64,000 bases of DNA, from positions 451,001-515,000 of the forward strand of contig NZ_RJVO01000001.1 in NCBI RefSeq assembly GCF_003730135.1, read 5' to 3'. The notes under the pieces were generated by a model. It did no database searches and had not been told where the DNA came from. It worked only from the letters and a program-made list of their open reading frames with translations. Position numbers and translations under genes: made by a program. This document shows, piece by piece, positions 11,055 to 19,339 of the stretch. The stretch's first letter is position 1, and each line of letters starts with the position of its first letter. The DNA is from Stagnimonas aquatica (GTDB lineage Bacteria > Pseudomonadota > Gammaproteobacteria > Nevskiales > Nevskiaceae).

Positions 11055-12140
11055 ATGACCCTGCCGACCACACAATCCTGGCCCATGGATATCGCCGCTC
11101 ACCGCCAGCCCGCCCAGACCGGCGTCTTGTTGATCAATCTCGGAACCCCCGATGCGCCGACGCCGGAGGCGATCCGGCGCTACCTGAAGGAATTTCTCTC
11201 CGACGACCGCGTGGTCGACGTCGAACCCTGGCTGTGGTGGCCGATCCTCAACGGCATCATCCTGCGCACCCGGCCGGGCAAGCTGGCAGCGCGGTATGCG
11301 GCAATCTGGGGCCCGGACGGCGGGCCGCTGCTGTCCATCGGCCGCCAGCAGGCCGCCGGTCTGGCGAGCCGCCTGAGTCAACAACTGGGGCGAGCGGTAC
11401 CGGTGGCGCTGGCGATGCGCTACGGCAACCCGTCGGTGCAGGCCGGACTGGCTGCACTGGAGCAGCAGGGCGTGCGCCGGGTGCTGGTGCTGCCCTTGTT
11501 CCCGCAGTACTCGGCCAGCACCACCGCCTCGGCACTGGACGCGGTGTTCGATGCCTTGAAGCTGCGGCGCTGGCTGCCGGAACTGCGCACCATCAACCAC
11601 TACCACGACGATCCGGGCTACATCGCCGCCCTCGCTGACAGCGTGCGCGCGCACTGGCAGCAGGCGGGCCAGGGCGAGCACCTGCTGCTCAGCTTCCACG
11701 GCATCCCGCGCCGCTATTTCGCGCTCGGCGACCCGTATTACTGCGAATGCCAGAAAACCGGCCGCCTGCTGGCCGAGACCCTGGACCTGGCCGAAGGCCA
11801 ATGGAGCCTGAGTTTCCAGTCGCGATTCGGCCGCGAGGAATGGCTGCAGCCCTATACCGACGAGCACTTGCGGCAGCTGGCACAGCGCGGCATCCGCAAG
11901 CTGGACGTGATCGCCCCCGGCTTCGCCGCCGACTGCCTGGAAACCCTGGAAGAAATCGCCGAAGAGTACGGCGCGCTGTTTGCGAAGCTGGGCGGGACGC
12001 TGCGTTACATCCCCGCTCTCAACGCCAGCGACCGCCATCTGGACGCCCTCGCCGCCCTGATCGGCGGGCAGCTCCAGGATTGGCTGCCGCGCAACCGTGG
12101 CGCGCCGGCGGCCAATCTGGCCCAGCACGCGCCCGACTGA
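11055..12140 (+). CDS. hemH: Ferrochelatase
   Basis: 361 residues. Inserts Fe(II) into protoporphyrin IX, the last step of protoheme synthesis, at the membrane face of the cytoplasm. Family landmarks are GVLLINLGTPDAPTPEAIRRYL near the N-terminus, LPLFPQYSASTTAS, the catalytic-histidine segment LLSFHGIPRRYF, SFQSRFGREEWLQPYT, and the late acidic motif FAADCLETLEEIAEEY. Start ATG at 11055; an alternative ATG at about 11085 (MDIAAHRQ) is possible. Slightly longer than the typical 320-340 residues because of the N-terminal stretch and a polar C-terminal tail. Convergent with the OmpA-family gene behind it. Confidence 0.96.
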   Translation: MTLPTTQSWPMDIAAHRQPAQTGVLLINLGTPDAPTPEAIRRYLKEFLSDDRVVDVEPWLWWPILNGIILRTRPGKLAARYAAIWGPDGGPLLSIGRQQAAGLASRLSQQLGRAVPVALAMRYGNPSVQAGLAALEQQGVRRVLVLPLFPQYSASTTASALDAVFDALKLRRWLPELRTINHYHDDPGYIAALADSVRAHWQQAGQGEHLLLSFHGIPRRYFALGDPYYCECQKTGRLLAETLDLAEGQWSLSFQSRFGREEWLQPYTDEHLRQLAQRGIRKLDVIAPGFAADCLETLEEIAEEYGALFAKLGGTLRYIPALNASDRHLDALAALIGGQLQDWLPRNRGAPAANLAQHAPD

Positions 12141-12172
12141 ATCGCCGCCCTCGCGGCAAGGCCGACGGGCGC

Positions 12173-13228
12173 CTAGTCGGCGCTGCGAATCTCGACCCTA
12201 CGGTTACCTGCCGCCTCGCCGCTGTCGAGCACCCGGATGCTGGTGCGGATGCGCTCGCGCGGTACGCCGTGGGCGAGCAGCCAGGCACGCACCAGCTCGG
12301 AGCGCTGGATGGCGTACTGACTGGCTTTGGCCCCTTCGCCACGGTCGGCGAAGGCCGCGATGCTGAGGTGGGCACCGGCGCTGCGACTGGCCAGCTGCCG
12401 CAACGCCGGCGCCAGGGACTCCAGCTTGCGGGCCGCCGCCGTCGACAACTCGGCGCTGCGCGCCGCGAACAGCAGGGACTCCGAAACCGATTCCGGCAGC
12501 GGCGGAGCGGGCGGCGGTGGTTCTGGCGGAGCTGGGACTGGGGCCGCAGGGGTAGTTACCGGCGCCGGCAGCGAGGCAGCGGCCGGTCTGGCAAGCCGAG
12601 CCTGCTCCTCGGCCAGCAAGGCCGCCTGCAAGGTCTGCGTGGCCTGGGCCGGGGCTTCCGGCATCGTGGCAGCGCCGGGCGGCGGGTTCGCGGTCGGCAC
12701 CGACGGCTTGCTGATGCCTGGGGCTGGGACCGGACGGTCTGATCCGGCTGTCTCGGCCAAGACTCGCGGCGGAGACGGCGGCGCAGCGGCCGGCGGTGGC
12801 GGAACAGCGAGCACCGGGGGGTGGACGGCAGCGGCAGTCGGCGGCGGGCGGGCGGACGCGGTCTGGCCGCTGGCGCAACCGCGTGCATCCACCACGGCGC
12901 CGAGGGCGGTGTTGAGGCAGAGGTCGATGCCGTTGGCGACGCCATCGAAGTCACTGTCCAGCGCGCAGCCGTGGGAGTCGACCTCGGCGCCCGGCGGCGT
13001 GTAGGGACAATCGTCCTGCGGGTCGGCGACGCCATCGCCGTCGCCGTCCTCGGCATGCAGGGGGCAACCGCGTTCATTGATCAGGATGCCCGGCGGGGTG
13101 TACGGGCAATCATCGACCTCGTCGGAGATGCCGTCGCCATCGCCATCGACGATCAGCGGCGGCAAAGCTGCCTGCGCGGCCAGGCTCAGCAGCCACAGCG
13201 GAAAAATCCAACGGGCACGTTTGATCAT
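12173..13228 (-). CDS. OmpA-family protein with thrombospondin type 3 repeats, no beta-barrel
   Basis: 351 residues. A signal peptide (about residues 1-20) is followed by three calcium-binding-type thrombospondin 3 repeats (DGDGDGISDEVDDCPYTPPG, DGDGDGVADPQDDCPYTPPG and DSDFDGVANGIDLC). A long Pro/Ala-rich linker (about residues 125-240) leads to a C-terminal OmpA-like domain ending in LDSGEAAGNRRVEIRSAD. It lacks the N-terminal barrel of classical OmpA, so it is probably a periplasmic or surface-anchored peptidoglycan-linking protein rather than a porin. The OmpA domain is divergent: the usual GHTD reads AAFADRGEG here, so peptidoglycan binding may be weakened. Neighbour of, and same strand as, a canonical OmpA-family gene; a terminator lies between them. 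Confidence 0.88.
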   Translation of the reverse strand: MIKRARWIFPLWLLSLAAQAALPPLIVDGDGDGISDEVDDCPYTPPGILINERGCPLHAEDGDGDGVADPQDDCPYTPPGAEVDSHGCALDSDFDGVANGIDLCLNTALGAVVDARGCASGQTASARPPPTAAAVHPPVLAVPPPPAAAPPSPPRVLAETAGSDRPVPAPGISKPSVPTANPPPGAATMPEAPAQATQTLQAALLAEEQARLARPAAASLPAPVTTPAAPVPAPPEPPPPAPPLPESVSESLLFAARSAELSTAAARKLESLAPALRQLASRSAGAHLSIAAFADRGEGAKASQYAIQRSELVRAWLLAHGVPRERIRTSIRVLDSGEAAGNRRVEIRSAD

Positions 13229-13309
13229 GATCCCCAGAACGGTGCGCGGAGTGCGGTCGGCATTGGTAACGAATTTACACGATCACTCTGGAACCGGGCC
13301 GGCGGGCAT

Positions 13310-13335
13310 AAAAAAACCCCCGCCGTAGCGGGGGT
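13310..13335 (-). terminator. Rho-independent terminator of the OmpA-family gene at 13363
   Basis: Perfect 8-bp stem ACCCCCGC (13316-13323) / GCGGGGGT (13328-13335) with a CGTA loop. On the minus strand it is followed by six T residues (A run at 13310-13316 on the plus strand). The plus-strand side also has CTTTT, so it may work in both directions. Confidence 0.88.
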
Positions 13336-13362
13336 CTTTTACTACCGATCAGCTGCTGCGAC

Positions 13363-14439
13363 TTACTCGCCGGCGGTGGTGCGGACTTCCGCGCGACGGT
13401 TCTTGGCGCGGCCTTCGTCGGTGGCGTTGTCGGCCACCGGCTGGCTCTCGCCATAGGCGAAGGTGCGGATGCGGCTGGCATCAACACCCTTCTTGACCAG
13501 ATAGGCCTTGACGGTGTTGGCGCGACGCTCGGACAGCGCCTGGTTGTAACCCTCGGAGCCGACCCAGTCGGTGTGACCGGAAACGTTGATGCGCAGGCTC
13601 TTGTACTCGCCGGTGCTGACCACCTGGGCGGCGTTGTCGAGGATGGCCACGCCTTCCGGGGTCAGGTCGGACTTGTCGAAGGCGAACAGCACGTCGTCGA
13701 ACTGGCGCTCGGAACCGGCAGCCAGCTGCTCCTTGGTGCAACCATAGGCATCCACCGGGGCGCCCTTGGCGCTGCCCGGGCAACGGTCCTGATCGTCCGG
13801 CACGCCGTCACCGTCGCTGTCGATGATCTTGGTGGCGGGCTTGGTGGCCACCGCTTCGGTACCGGCAACCGGCTTGGCACCCAGCGGGACGGCGAAACCA
13901 ACCTTCAGCACCGGCTCCGACAGGCTGTCGATGCCACGGGCGTTCTTGATGTCGTCCAGACCGGTCCAGCGGTAGCGCAGGTCGGTGCGGAAGGCGACGT
14001 CGTGGTCGGCCACGGTGAAATACTTGAAGAAGCCGAGGCCGGCATTGACCAGCGGCTCGGTGTCGCTCAGGCCGGTGCCGGTGATGTCGGTGCGCTGCAC
14101 GCCAGCGCCGACGCCGAAGTAGGGCGAGAAGGCACGGTTGCGCGAGTAGAAGAACAGGCCGTCAACGGTGAGGCCGACGTCACGCCATTCGGAACCGCCG
14201 GCCTGGGCCTTGTACTTCTGATAAAACGTTTCCAGTTCGATGTTCCAGTACTTGTTCAGCACCTTGCCGCTGGCGAACGAGAAACCGAGACCGTGCTCGG
14301 AATTGCGATCATCGTCCTGGAAGGTGTACGCAAACATCGGGGAAAGGTAGGGGCGCTTGTCGAGAAGCTCTTCCGCGTGCAGCGGCAGCGCCAGCCCGAC
14401 GAGCGTGGCCGCAATCGCGGCGCGTGTCATGTTCTTCAT
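13363..14439 (-). CDS. OmpA-family outer-membrane protein with beta-barrel and peptidoglycan-binding domain
   Basis: About 358 residues. Signal peptide (ends near PLHAEE), an eight-strand-type beta-barrel (about residues 25-190, strands such as FSPYFGVGAGVQRT), one thrombospondin 3 repeat DSDGDGVPDDQDRCPGS, then a full OmpA C-terminal domain with FAFDKSDLTPEG, VSGHTDWVGSEGYN and AKNRRAEVR. It links the outer membrane to peptidoglycan. Start: ATG at 14439 with GGAG eleven bases upstream; a TTG nine bases further upstream lies too close to that Shine-Dalgarno sequence. A sigma-70 promoter with perfect TATAAT lies about 60 bases upstream, fitting a highly expressed structural protein. Confidence 0.95.
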   Translation of the reverse strand: MKNMTRAAIAATLVGLALPLHAEELLDKRPYLSPMFAYTFQDDDRNSEHGLGFSFASGKVLNKYWNIELETFYQKYKAQAGGSEWRDVGLTVDGLFFYSRNRAFSPYFGVGAGVQRTDITGTGLSDTEPLVNAGLGFFKYFTVADHDVAFRTDLRYRWTGLDDIKNARGIDSLSEPVLKVGFAVPLGAKPVAGTEAVATKPATKIIDSDGDGVPDDQDRCPGSAKGAPVDAYGCTKEQLAAGSERQFDDVLFAFDKSDLTPEGVAILDNAAQVVSTGEYKSLRINVSGHTDWVGSEGYNQALSERRANTVKAYLVKKGVDASRIRTFAYGESQPVADNATDEGRAKNRRAEVRTTAGE

Positions 14440-14497
14440 GTTGTTCAAGACTCCAAGTCCTAACTAGGGGTAACGAAACGATGTGCAGCGCAATAAA

Positions 14498-14526
14498 ATT
14501 ATAGTCACTTCATTTTGCGGGATAAA
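14498..14526 (-). promoter_or_regulatory. Sigma-70 promoter of the OmpA-family gene
   Basis: On the minus strand TTTATC (14526-14521), exactly 17 bases, then a perfect TATAAT (14503-14498). The 5' leader to the ATG at 14439 would be about 50 bases. Confidence 0.65.
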
Positions 14527-14529
14527 TGG

Positions 14530-14554
14530 GTCAGAGCACATAAATTGCTCTGAC
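14530..14554. repeat. REP-like palindrome beginning GGTCAGAGCA
   Basis: Perfect inverted repeat GTCAGAGCA (14530-14538) / TGCTCTGAC (14546-14554) with a seven-base AT-rich loop, flanked by GG on the left and TGCCCC on the right. A GGGTCAGAG...CTCTGACCCC palindrome is the kind of element associated with IS200-like REP-associated (RAYT) transposases. No such transposase is in the window. It lies between the OmpA promoter and sohB. Confidence 0.55.
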
Positions 14555-14577
14555 TGCCCCCTGTAACAGGCGCCCAA

Positions 14578-15618
14578 GTGCACGAATTCATTCTGGAATA
14601 TGGCCTTTTCCTGGCCAAGACAATAACCCTGTTTCTCGCCGCCGGCCTGTTAATCGGTGGACTGGCCAATGCCATGCGAGAAGCGCGCCATCACGAGTCC
14701 GAGAAACTGGAGGTGGAGCCGCTCAACGAGCGCTACCGGCGCCTGCGGGAGACTCTGAACGAGCAGATTCTCGACGAGGCCGGCCTCAAGGCCGAGCGCA
14801 AGCGCCGCAAGCGGGAAGACAAGGCGCGCCTCAAGGCCGCGCCCAAGGAACCGCGCAAGCGCCTGTTCGTACTCGACTTTGATGGCGACCTGCAGGCCAG
14901 CGCGGTCAGCGAGCTGCGCGAGGAGATCACCGCCCTGCTGCAGCTCCTGCGCAAGGAAGACGAGGTGCTGCTGCGCCTGGAAAGCGAGGGCGGACTCGTT
15001 CACGCCTACGGCCTCGCGGCCAGCCAGCTCAAGCGTTTGCGGGATCGTGGCTTCCCCCTCACCGTGGCGGTGGACAAGGTGGCCGCCAGCGGCGGCTATC
15101 TGATGGCCTGCGTCGCCGACCGCATCCTCGCCGCGCCCTTCGCGGTGGTCGGCTCGATTGGCGTGGTGGCACAGATTCCCAACGTGCATCGACTGCTCAA
15201 GAAGCACGATGTCGACGTCGAACTGCACACCGCCGGCGAGTACAAGCGCACCCTGACCCTGATGGGCGAGAACACCGACGCGGCACGTGCCAAATTCAAG
15301 GAAGAGCTGGAGGACACCCACCTGCTGTTCAAGCAGTTTGTGTCCGAGCACCGCCCGCAGGTGCCGATTGCCGAAGCCGCCACTGGCGAGCACTGGTTCG
15401 GCGCCCGCGCGCTGTCGCTGAATCTGGTCGATCAGCTGCGGACCAGCGACGACTATCTGCTCGACCACGCCGACAGCGCCGATCTTTACACGGTGCGCTT
15501 CCGGCGCAAGAAGCCGCTGTCGGAGCGACTGCACCTGAGCCTGCTGCGCCTGGGCAGCGGTCTGCGCGGCAAGGCGCTGTCCGAGGGATTGCCGCCGCCC
15601 CGCTCCTTCATGCTGTAA
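14578..15618 (+). CDS. sohB: Inner-membrane S49-family peptidase SohB
   Basis: 346 residues, membrane-anchored serine protease related to SppA. An N-terminal transmembrane helix (residues about 8-30) is followed by a charged coiled-coil-like linker (residues 35-95). The S49 protease domain has the catalytic serine in DKVAASGGYLMA and the general-base lysine in HTAGEYKRTLT, with FAVVGSIGVVAQ between. GTG start at 14578 with AACAGG upstream. Length matches SohB (about 350) rather than SppA (about 620). Thought to degrade misfolded membrane or periplasmic peptides. Single gene, 43 bases before the PEBP-like gene. Confidence 0.93.
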   Translation: MHEFILEYGLFLAKTITLFLAAGLLIGGLANAMREARHHESEKLEVEPLNERYRRLRETLNEQILDEAGLKAERKRRKREDKARLKAAPKEPRKRLFVLDFDGDLQASAVSELREEITALLQLLRKEDEVLLRLESEGGLVHAYGLAASQLKRLRDRGFPLTVAVDKVAASGGYLMACVADRILAAPFAVVGSIGVVAQIPNVHRLLKKHDVDVELHTAGEYKRTLTLMGENTDAARAKFKEELEDTHLLFKQFVSEHRPQVPIAEAATGEHWFGARALSLNLVDQLRTSDDYLLDHADSADLYTVRFRRKKPLSERLHLSLLRLGSGLRGKALSEGLPPPRSFML

Positions 15619-15661
15619 TGCCGCACACCAAAAACAACCGGCAAGACGCCCCCGGCGCCCC

Positions 15662-16294
15662 ATGAAACTGACCAGCGACAGCTTCGAAGATGGCGATGTG
15701 ATCCCCGGCCGCTGCGCCTTCTGCGTCAAGGACCCGAAGACCTTTCTGCGGCTCTCGCAGAACCTGTCGCCGGAGCTGAGCTGGCGCGGCATCCCCGAAG
15801 GCACCCGGAGCTTCGCGCTCAGCTGCATCGACCCGACCGCGCCGGCCACCAAGCCGGACTACGTCAACACCCCGGGCAGCACCATCCCCGCCAAGTACCC
15901 GCGCGGCGAGTTCGTGCACTGGCTGGCAGTCAACATCCCCGCCAGCGTCACCCAGCTCGCCGAGGGCGCCTGCTCGAAGGCGGTGATCCCCGGCGGCAAG
16001 CGCATCCCCGACGGGCCGGACGGCTGCCAGCAGGGCCTCAACGACTACACCGGCTGGTTCGCTGGCGACAAGGACATGGAAGGTCCCTACCTGGGCTACG
16101 ACGGCCCCTGCCCGCCGTTCAACGACAGCCTGCCGCACCAGTACGTGTTCACCGTCTACGCACTGGATGCCCAGCTGCAACTGCCGGAGCACTACAACCT
16201 GGCCGATTTCCGCAAGGCTATCGAAGGCCATGTACTGGCGCAGGCCAGCCTGACCGGCCGCTACGCGACCAACCCCGACATCCGCTTGAAATAG
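15662..16294 (+). CDS. YbhB/YbcL-type phosphatidylethanolamine-binding-like protein
   Basis: 210 residues, bacterial homologue of Raf kinase inhibitor/PEBP. Recognisable segments are NLSPELSWRGIPEGTRSFALSC-type near residue 40, EFVHWLAVNIPASV (the ligand-pocket His-Trp), GYDGPCPPFNDSLPHQYVFTVYAL and the C-terminal IEGHVLAQASLTGRY. No signal peptide, so probably cytoplasmic. Biochemical role in bacteria is not settled. Start ATG at 15662. Weakly linked to sohB upstream (43-base gap) and unrelated in function. Confidence 0.9.
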   Translation: MKLTSDSFEDGDVIPGRCAFCVKDPKTFLRLSQNLSPELSWRGIPEGTRSFALSCIDPTAPATKPDYVNTPGSTIPAKYPRGEFVHWLAVNIPASVTQLAEGACSKAVIPGGKRIPDGPDGCQQGLNDYTGWFAGDKDMEGPYLGYDGPCPPFNDSLPHQYVFTVYALDAQLQLPEHYNLADFRKAIEGHVLAQASLTGRYATNPDIRLK

Positions 16295-16381
16295 CGCCGC
16301 GCCGCCGCCATTGAACTGCGGAACGACGGCGCGGTCTGTCGCGCTGTCGCACTTGCGACTTTTCAACCAGGACACCTGAAG

Positions 16382-17797
16382 ATGTCTCGCAATTCCCTGC
16401 TCAAATCCAGCCTCGCCGCCGCAGCGGTGGGCTTTGGCGTGACGGCCGCCGTGCTCTCGCTGTCGACCACCGCGCCGCAGCCGGCGCATGCCGACCTGCC
16501 GGCGCCGATGATCGCCGCCCCCAGCACCGGCGGCCTGCCCTCGCTGGCGCCGATGCTGCGCGAAGTGATGCCGGCGGTGGTCAACATCTCGGTCACCAGC
16601 AAGGTCGAGGTGCAGAACCCGTTCGGCCCGATGATGGATGACCCCAACTTCCGGCGCTTCTTCGGCATCCCCGACCAGCCGCAGCAGCGGCAGGCGCAGA
16701 GCCTGGGCTCGGGCACCATCGTCGATGCCGCCAAGGGCTACATCCTCACCAACAACCATGTGGTCGCCGACGCCGACGAGATCAAGGTACGGCTGTCCGA
16801 CGACCGTGAGTTCGCCGCCAAGCTGATCGGCAAGGACGCCGATACCGACCTCGCGGTCATCCAGATCAAGGCCGAGCGCCTCAAGGCCCTGAGCCTGGGC
16901 AATTCCGACGGCCTGCAGGTCGGCGATTTCGTGGTCGCCATCGGTTCACCCTTCGGCCTGCGCCAGACCGCGACCACCGGCATCGTCTCCGGCCTCGGCC
17001 GCGCCACCGGCGACGGCATCCAGGACTTCATCCAGACCGACGCCTCGATCAACCCCGGCAACTCCGGCGGCGCGCTGATCAACCTGCGCGGCGAACTGGT
17101 CGGCGTGCCCAGCCAGATCCTTTCCCGCAGTGGCGGCAACATCGGCATCGGCTTCGCCATTCCGGTCAATCTCGCCAAGAGCGTGATGAACCAGTTGATC
17201 GAGACCGGCACCGTCACCCGTGGCCGCATCGGCGTGCAGGGCCAGGACCTGACTCCGGAGCTGGCCAAGTCCTTCGGCCTCAGCAATGCCCGTGGCGTGG
17301 TGGTGTCGCGGGTGGTGCCGGACGGCCCGGCCGCCCGCGCCGGCCTGAAGGTCGAGGACATCATCCTCAAGGCCAACGGCCGCGAGATCACCGACTTCAA
17401 CCAGTTGCGCACGGTCATCGGCCTGCTGCGGGTGGGCGAAAAGGTGCAGCTCGACATCCTCCGCGAAGGCAAGCCGCGCACCGTCACCGTCGCGGTCGGC
17501 AAGGACAGCGAGCAGGCCGCCCCGGGCGCCGCCGTCAACCCCAGGCTGCAGGGCGCGACCTTCGCCCCCGCCGACGAGAGCAATGCCGAGGGCGACATCC
17601 GTGGCGTGGTGGTGGCCAAGATCGACCCGCGTTCGCCGGCCGCCCGCACCGGCCTGCGTCAGGGCGACGTCATCATCGGCGTCAACCGTCGCCCGGTGAA
17701 CAGCATGGACGACTTCGCCAAGCTCACCGCCGGCAAGGACGAGCTGCTGCTGCATCTGCGTCGCGGCGAAAGCGCGCTGTTCCTGATCGTCCAGTAA
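16382..17797 (+). CDS. Periplasmic HtrA/Deg-family serine endoprotease (Do-like)
   Basis: 471 residues. Degrades or holds misfolded envelope proteins in the periplasm. An N-terminal export signal ends near residue 37 (PAHA). The trypsin-like domain has catalytic triad His126 (ILTNNHVV), Asp156 (DADTDLAVI) and Ser228 (NPGNSGGALI). Two PDZ domains follow (about 290-370 and 390-470). Length and two PDZ domains match the DegP/DegQ/MucD group. Start ATG at 16382. No sigma-E promoter or neighbouring rpoE/muc genes were seen. Followed by a strong terminator. Confidence 0.95.
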   Translation: MSRNSLLKSSLAAAAVGFGVTAAVLSLSTTAPQPAHADLPAPMIAAPSTGGLPSLAPMLREVMPAVVNISVTSKVEVQNPFGPMMDDPNFRRFFGIPDQPQQRQAQSLGSGTIVDAAKGYILTNNHVVADADEIKVRLSDDREFAAKLIGKDADTDLAVIQIKAERLKALSLGNSDGLQVGDFVVAIGSPFGLRQTATTGIVSGLGRATGDGIQDFIQTDASINPGNSGGALINLRGELVGVPSQILSRSGGNIGIGFAIPVNLAKSVMNQLIETGTVTRGRIGVQGQDLTPELAKSFGLSNARGVVVSRVVPDGPAARAGLKVEDIILKANGREITDFNQLRTVIGLLRVGEKVQLDILREGKPRTVTVAVGKDSEQAAPGAAVNPRLQGATFAPADESNAEGDIRGVVVAKIDPRSPAARTGLRQGDVIIGVNRRPVNSMDDFAKLTAGKDELLLHLRRGESALFLIVQ

Positions 17798-17816
17798 GCC
17801 CTGCGCCAGGGCCATC

Positions 17817-17853
17817 AGCCCCGCCGGTGCCCGCGCGCCGGCGGGGCTTTCTG
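17817..17853 (+). terminator. Rho-independent terminator after the HtrA protease gene
   Basis: Perfect 11-bp stem AGCCCCGCCGG (17817-17827) / CCGGCGGGGCT (17838-17848), then CTTTCTGTT. Confidence 0.85.
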
Positions 17854-17884
17854 TTGGCGCCATGCTCGGCCGTATACTCTCGCC

Positions 17885-18079
17885 ATGTTGCACACCGAAC
17901 TCGACCAGCTCGAAGCCCGCATCAGCCGCCTGACTGCCGCCTACCGGCAGGAGCGGCTGGAAAAGAAGCGCGCCTTGCAGGAGCGTGATCGTCTGCTGGC
18001 GCTCAACGCCGAGCTGAAGCGCCGCATCGAAGGCGTGGTCGAGCGTCTGCGGCTGATGGAGGGAGAATCCGCCTCATGA
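17885..18079 (+). CDS. TIGR02449-family small coiled-coil protein
   Basis: 64 residues, almost entirely one predicted coiled coil rich in Arg, Glu and Leu. Length, composition and position immediately upstream of zapA match the TIGR02449 family found in gammaproteobacteria. The stop overlaps the zapA start (ATGA), so the two are translationally coupled. Function is not established; the context suggests a cell-division accessory protein, perhaps ZapB-like. Confidence 0.85.
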   Translation: MLHTELDQLEARISRLTAAYRQERLEKKRALQERDRLLALNAELKRRIEGVVERLRLMEGESAS

Positions 18080-18396
18080 AGCCGGCCGCCAAACCCGATG
18101 TGCTGACCGTCACGGTCAAGATCATGGGCCGCGAATACGCGGTGCAGTGCGCGCCCAACGAGCACGAAGCCCTGGTGACCTCCGCCGAGATCCTCAACGA
18201 GCGGATGAACGCCATCAAGAAGCGCGGTCGCGCCCTGGGCGCGGAGAAGATCGCGGTGATGGCGGCGCTCAACCTCACCCGCGAGCTGCTGGCCCTGCAG
18301 GGCGATGCCAATGTCGTTACCCCCGACAGCCAGGCGCTGGAACGCCTGCGCCAGCTCGGTCATGACATCGACAGCACGCTCAACGACACGGAGTAG
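18076..18396 (+). CDS. zapA: Cell division protein ZapA
   Basis: 106 residues. Binds and bundles FtsZ at the septal ring in the cytoplasm. N-terminal globular part contains VTVKIMGREYAVQCAPNEHEAL; a C-terminal helix (about residues 70-100) forms the coiled-coil dimer. Start overlaps the stop of the upstream small gene. The downstream 6S RNA and 5-formyltetrahydrofolate cyclo-ligase give the classical zapA-ssrS-ygfA order. Confidence 0.93.
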   Translation: MKPAAKPDVLTVTVKIMGREYAVQCAPNEHEALVTSAEILNERMNAIKKRGRALGAEKIAVMAALNLTRELLALQGDANVVTPDSQALERLRQLGHDIDSTLNDTE

Positions 18397-18433
18397 GCGT
18401 TCTTGTCGCGCCGACCGGCGCCGCGAGCCGGTG

Positions 18434-18439
18434 TAGAAT
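18434..18439 (+). promoter_or_regulatory. -10 box of the 6S RNA promoter
   Basis: TAGAAT at 18434-18439 lies about seven bases before the predicted 6S RNA 5' end. I could not find a good -35 box at normal spacing. Confidence 0.5.
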
Positions 18440-18445
18440 GCCGAC

Positions 18446-18632
18446 GTGTCTCCTGCGGTGTTCGACGGCTCCGTCCAAACCCCTTGAGCCTAATTGCAAA
18501 ACCCCGGGAGCCTTACCCGGTTCTGGCGTGCAGGCCCACCTTGCAGTGGGAAGCCCAAAGGCCGGCGCGGTGCCCACTTGAGACGTTCGTCTCAAGGTCA
18601 GTGACGATGGCCACGGCACAGGCGGGAGACAC
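18446..18632 (+). ncRNA. ssrS: 6S RNA
   Basis: About 187 bases between zapA and the 5-formyltetrahydrofolate cyclo-ligase gene, the conserved genomic site of ssrS. The ends pair perfectly: GTGTCTCC (18446-18453) with GGAGACAC (18625-18632). The interior holds the long arms around a single-stranded bubble expected for the open-promoter mimic that sequesters sigma-70 RNA polymerase. A T5 run follows at 18635. A short open frame across this region is not a gene. Exact ends are inferred from the terminal stem. Confidence 0.9.
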
Positions 18633-18728
18633 ACTTTTTCTAGCCGCCGGCGTTCAAGCCGGCCCGGTGCCGAATGCACCGCCCAGGCGCGAAGCCGCCC
18701 GAGTCCGCAACCAAGCATCGCCAATGCC

Positions 18729-19325
18729 ATGAGCGCCGCAGACCCCGCCGAGGTCAAAGGTCATCTGCGCACCGAGCTGCGCGCCCGCAGGCGAGCCATC
18801 CCGGCGAGCGCGCGGCGCCGCGCCGCCCGTCGACTGGCACGCCAGTATCTGCGCCAACGGGCGTTGCAGCAGGCCCGCAGCGTGGCGCTGTATCTGCCAA
18901 TGGCCTCGGAGATCGACACCGCACCGCTGCGCGCGGTGCTGGCGGCGCGCGGTGTTGCGCTCTACGTGCCGAAGGTCGCACGCGGCAAGCGTCTGCGCTT
19001 TCTGCGCCTGGGCAAGACCCGCATGGAGTGGCACCACCACGGCATGCCGCAGCCGCGCGGCGGCGACAGCCTGCCGCTGCGTCGCATCGCGCTGATCCTG
19101 CTGCCGCTGCTGGGCTACGACGCCCAGGGCCGGCGGCTGGGCCAGGGCGGCGGCTACTACGACCGTGCCCTGGCCGGACTGCGCGGCGCCCGCCGCCCGC
19201 TGCGCATCGGACTCGCCTACGCTTGCCAGCAGGTCGAGGCCCTGCCCCGCGAGGACCACGACCATCCCTTGCAGGGCGTGCTCAGCGAGCGCGGCCTGCA
19301 ACGCTTCCCCTTTCATCATTCCTGA
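18729..19325 (+). CDS. ygfA: 5-formyltetrahydrofolate cyclo-ligase
   Basis: 198 residues. Converts 5-formyl-THF to 5,10-methenyl-THF with ATP, salvaging an inhibitory folate in the cytoplasm. Characteristic sequences are LYLPMASEIDTAPL, LILLPLLGYDAQGRRLGQGGGYYDRALA (glycine-rich nucleotide motif) and the RIGLAYACQQ strand near the C-terminus. Start ATG at 18729. Lies directly downstream of 6S RNA with about 96 bases between and may be co-transcribed with it, as in E. coli. Confidence 0.95.
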   Translation: MSAADPAEVKGHLRTELRARRRAIPASARRRAARRLARQYLRQRALQQARSVALYLPMASEIDTAPLRAVLAARGVALYVPKVARGKRLRFLRLGKTRMEWHHHGMPQPRGGDSLPLRRIALILLPLLGYDAQGRRLGQGGGYYDRALAGLRGARRPLRIGLAYACQQVEALPREDHDHPLQGVLSERGLQRFPFHHS

Positions 19326-19339
19326 ATCCGAGCCTCCCA

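Noticed and set aside
18403..18732. 109-codon frame across the 6S RNA
   Set aside because: The region is explained by 6S RNA with its closing stem; the frame has no ribosome-binding site or family match.
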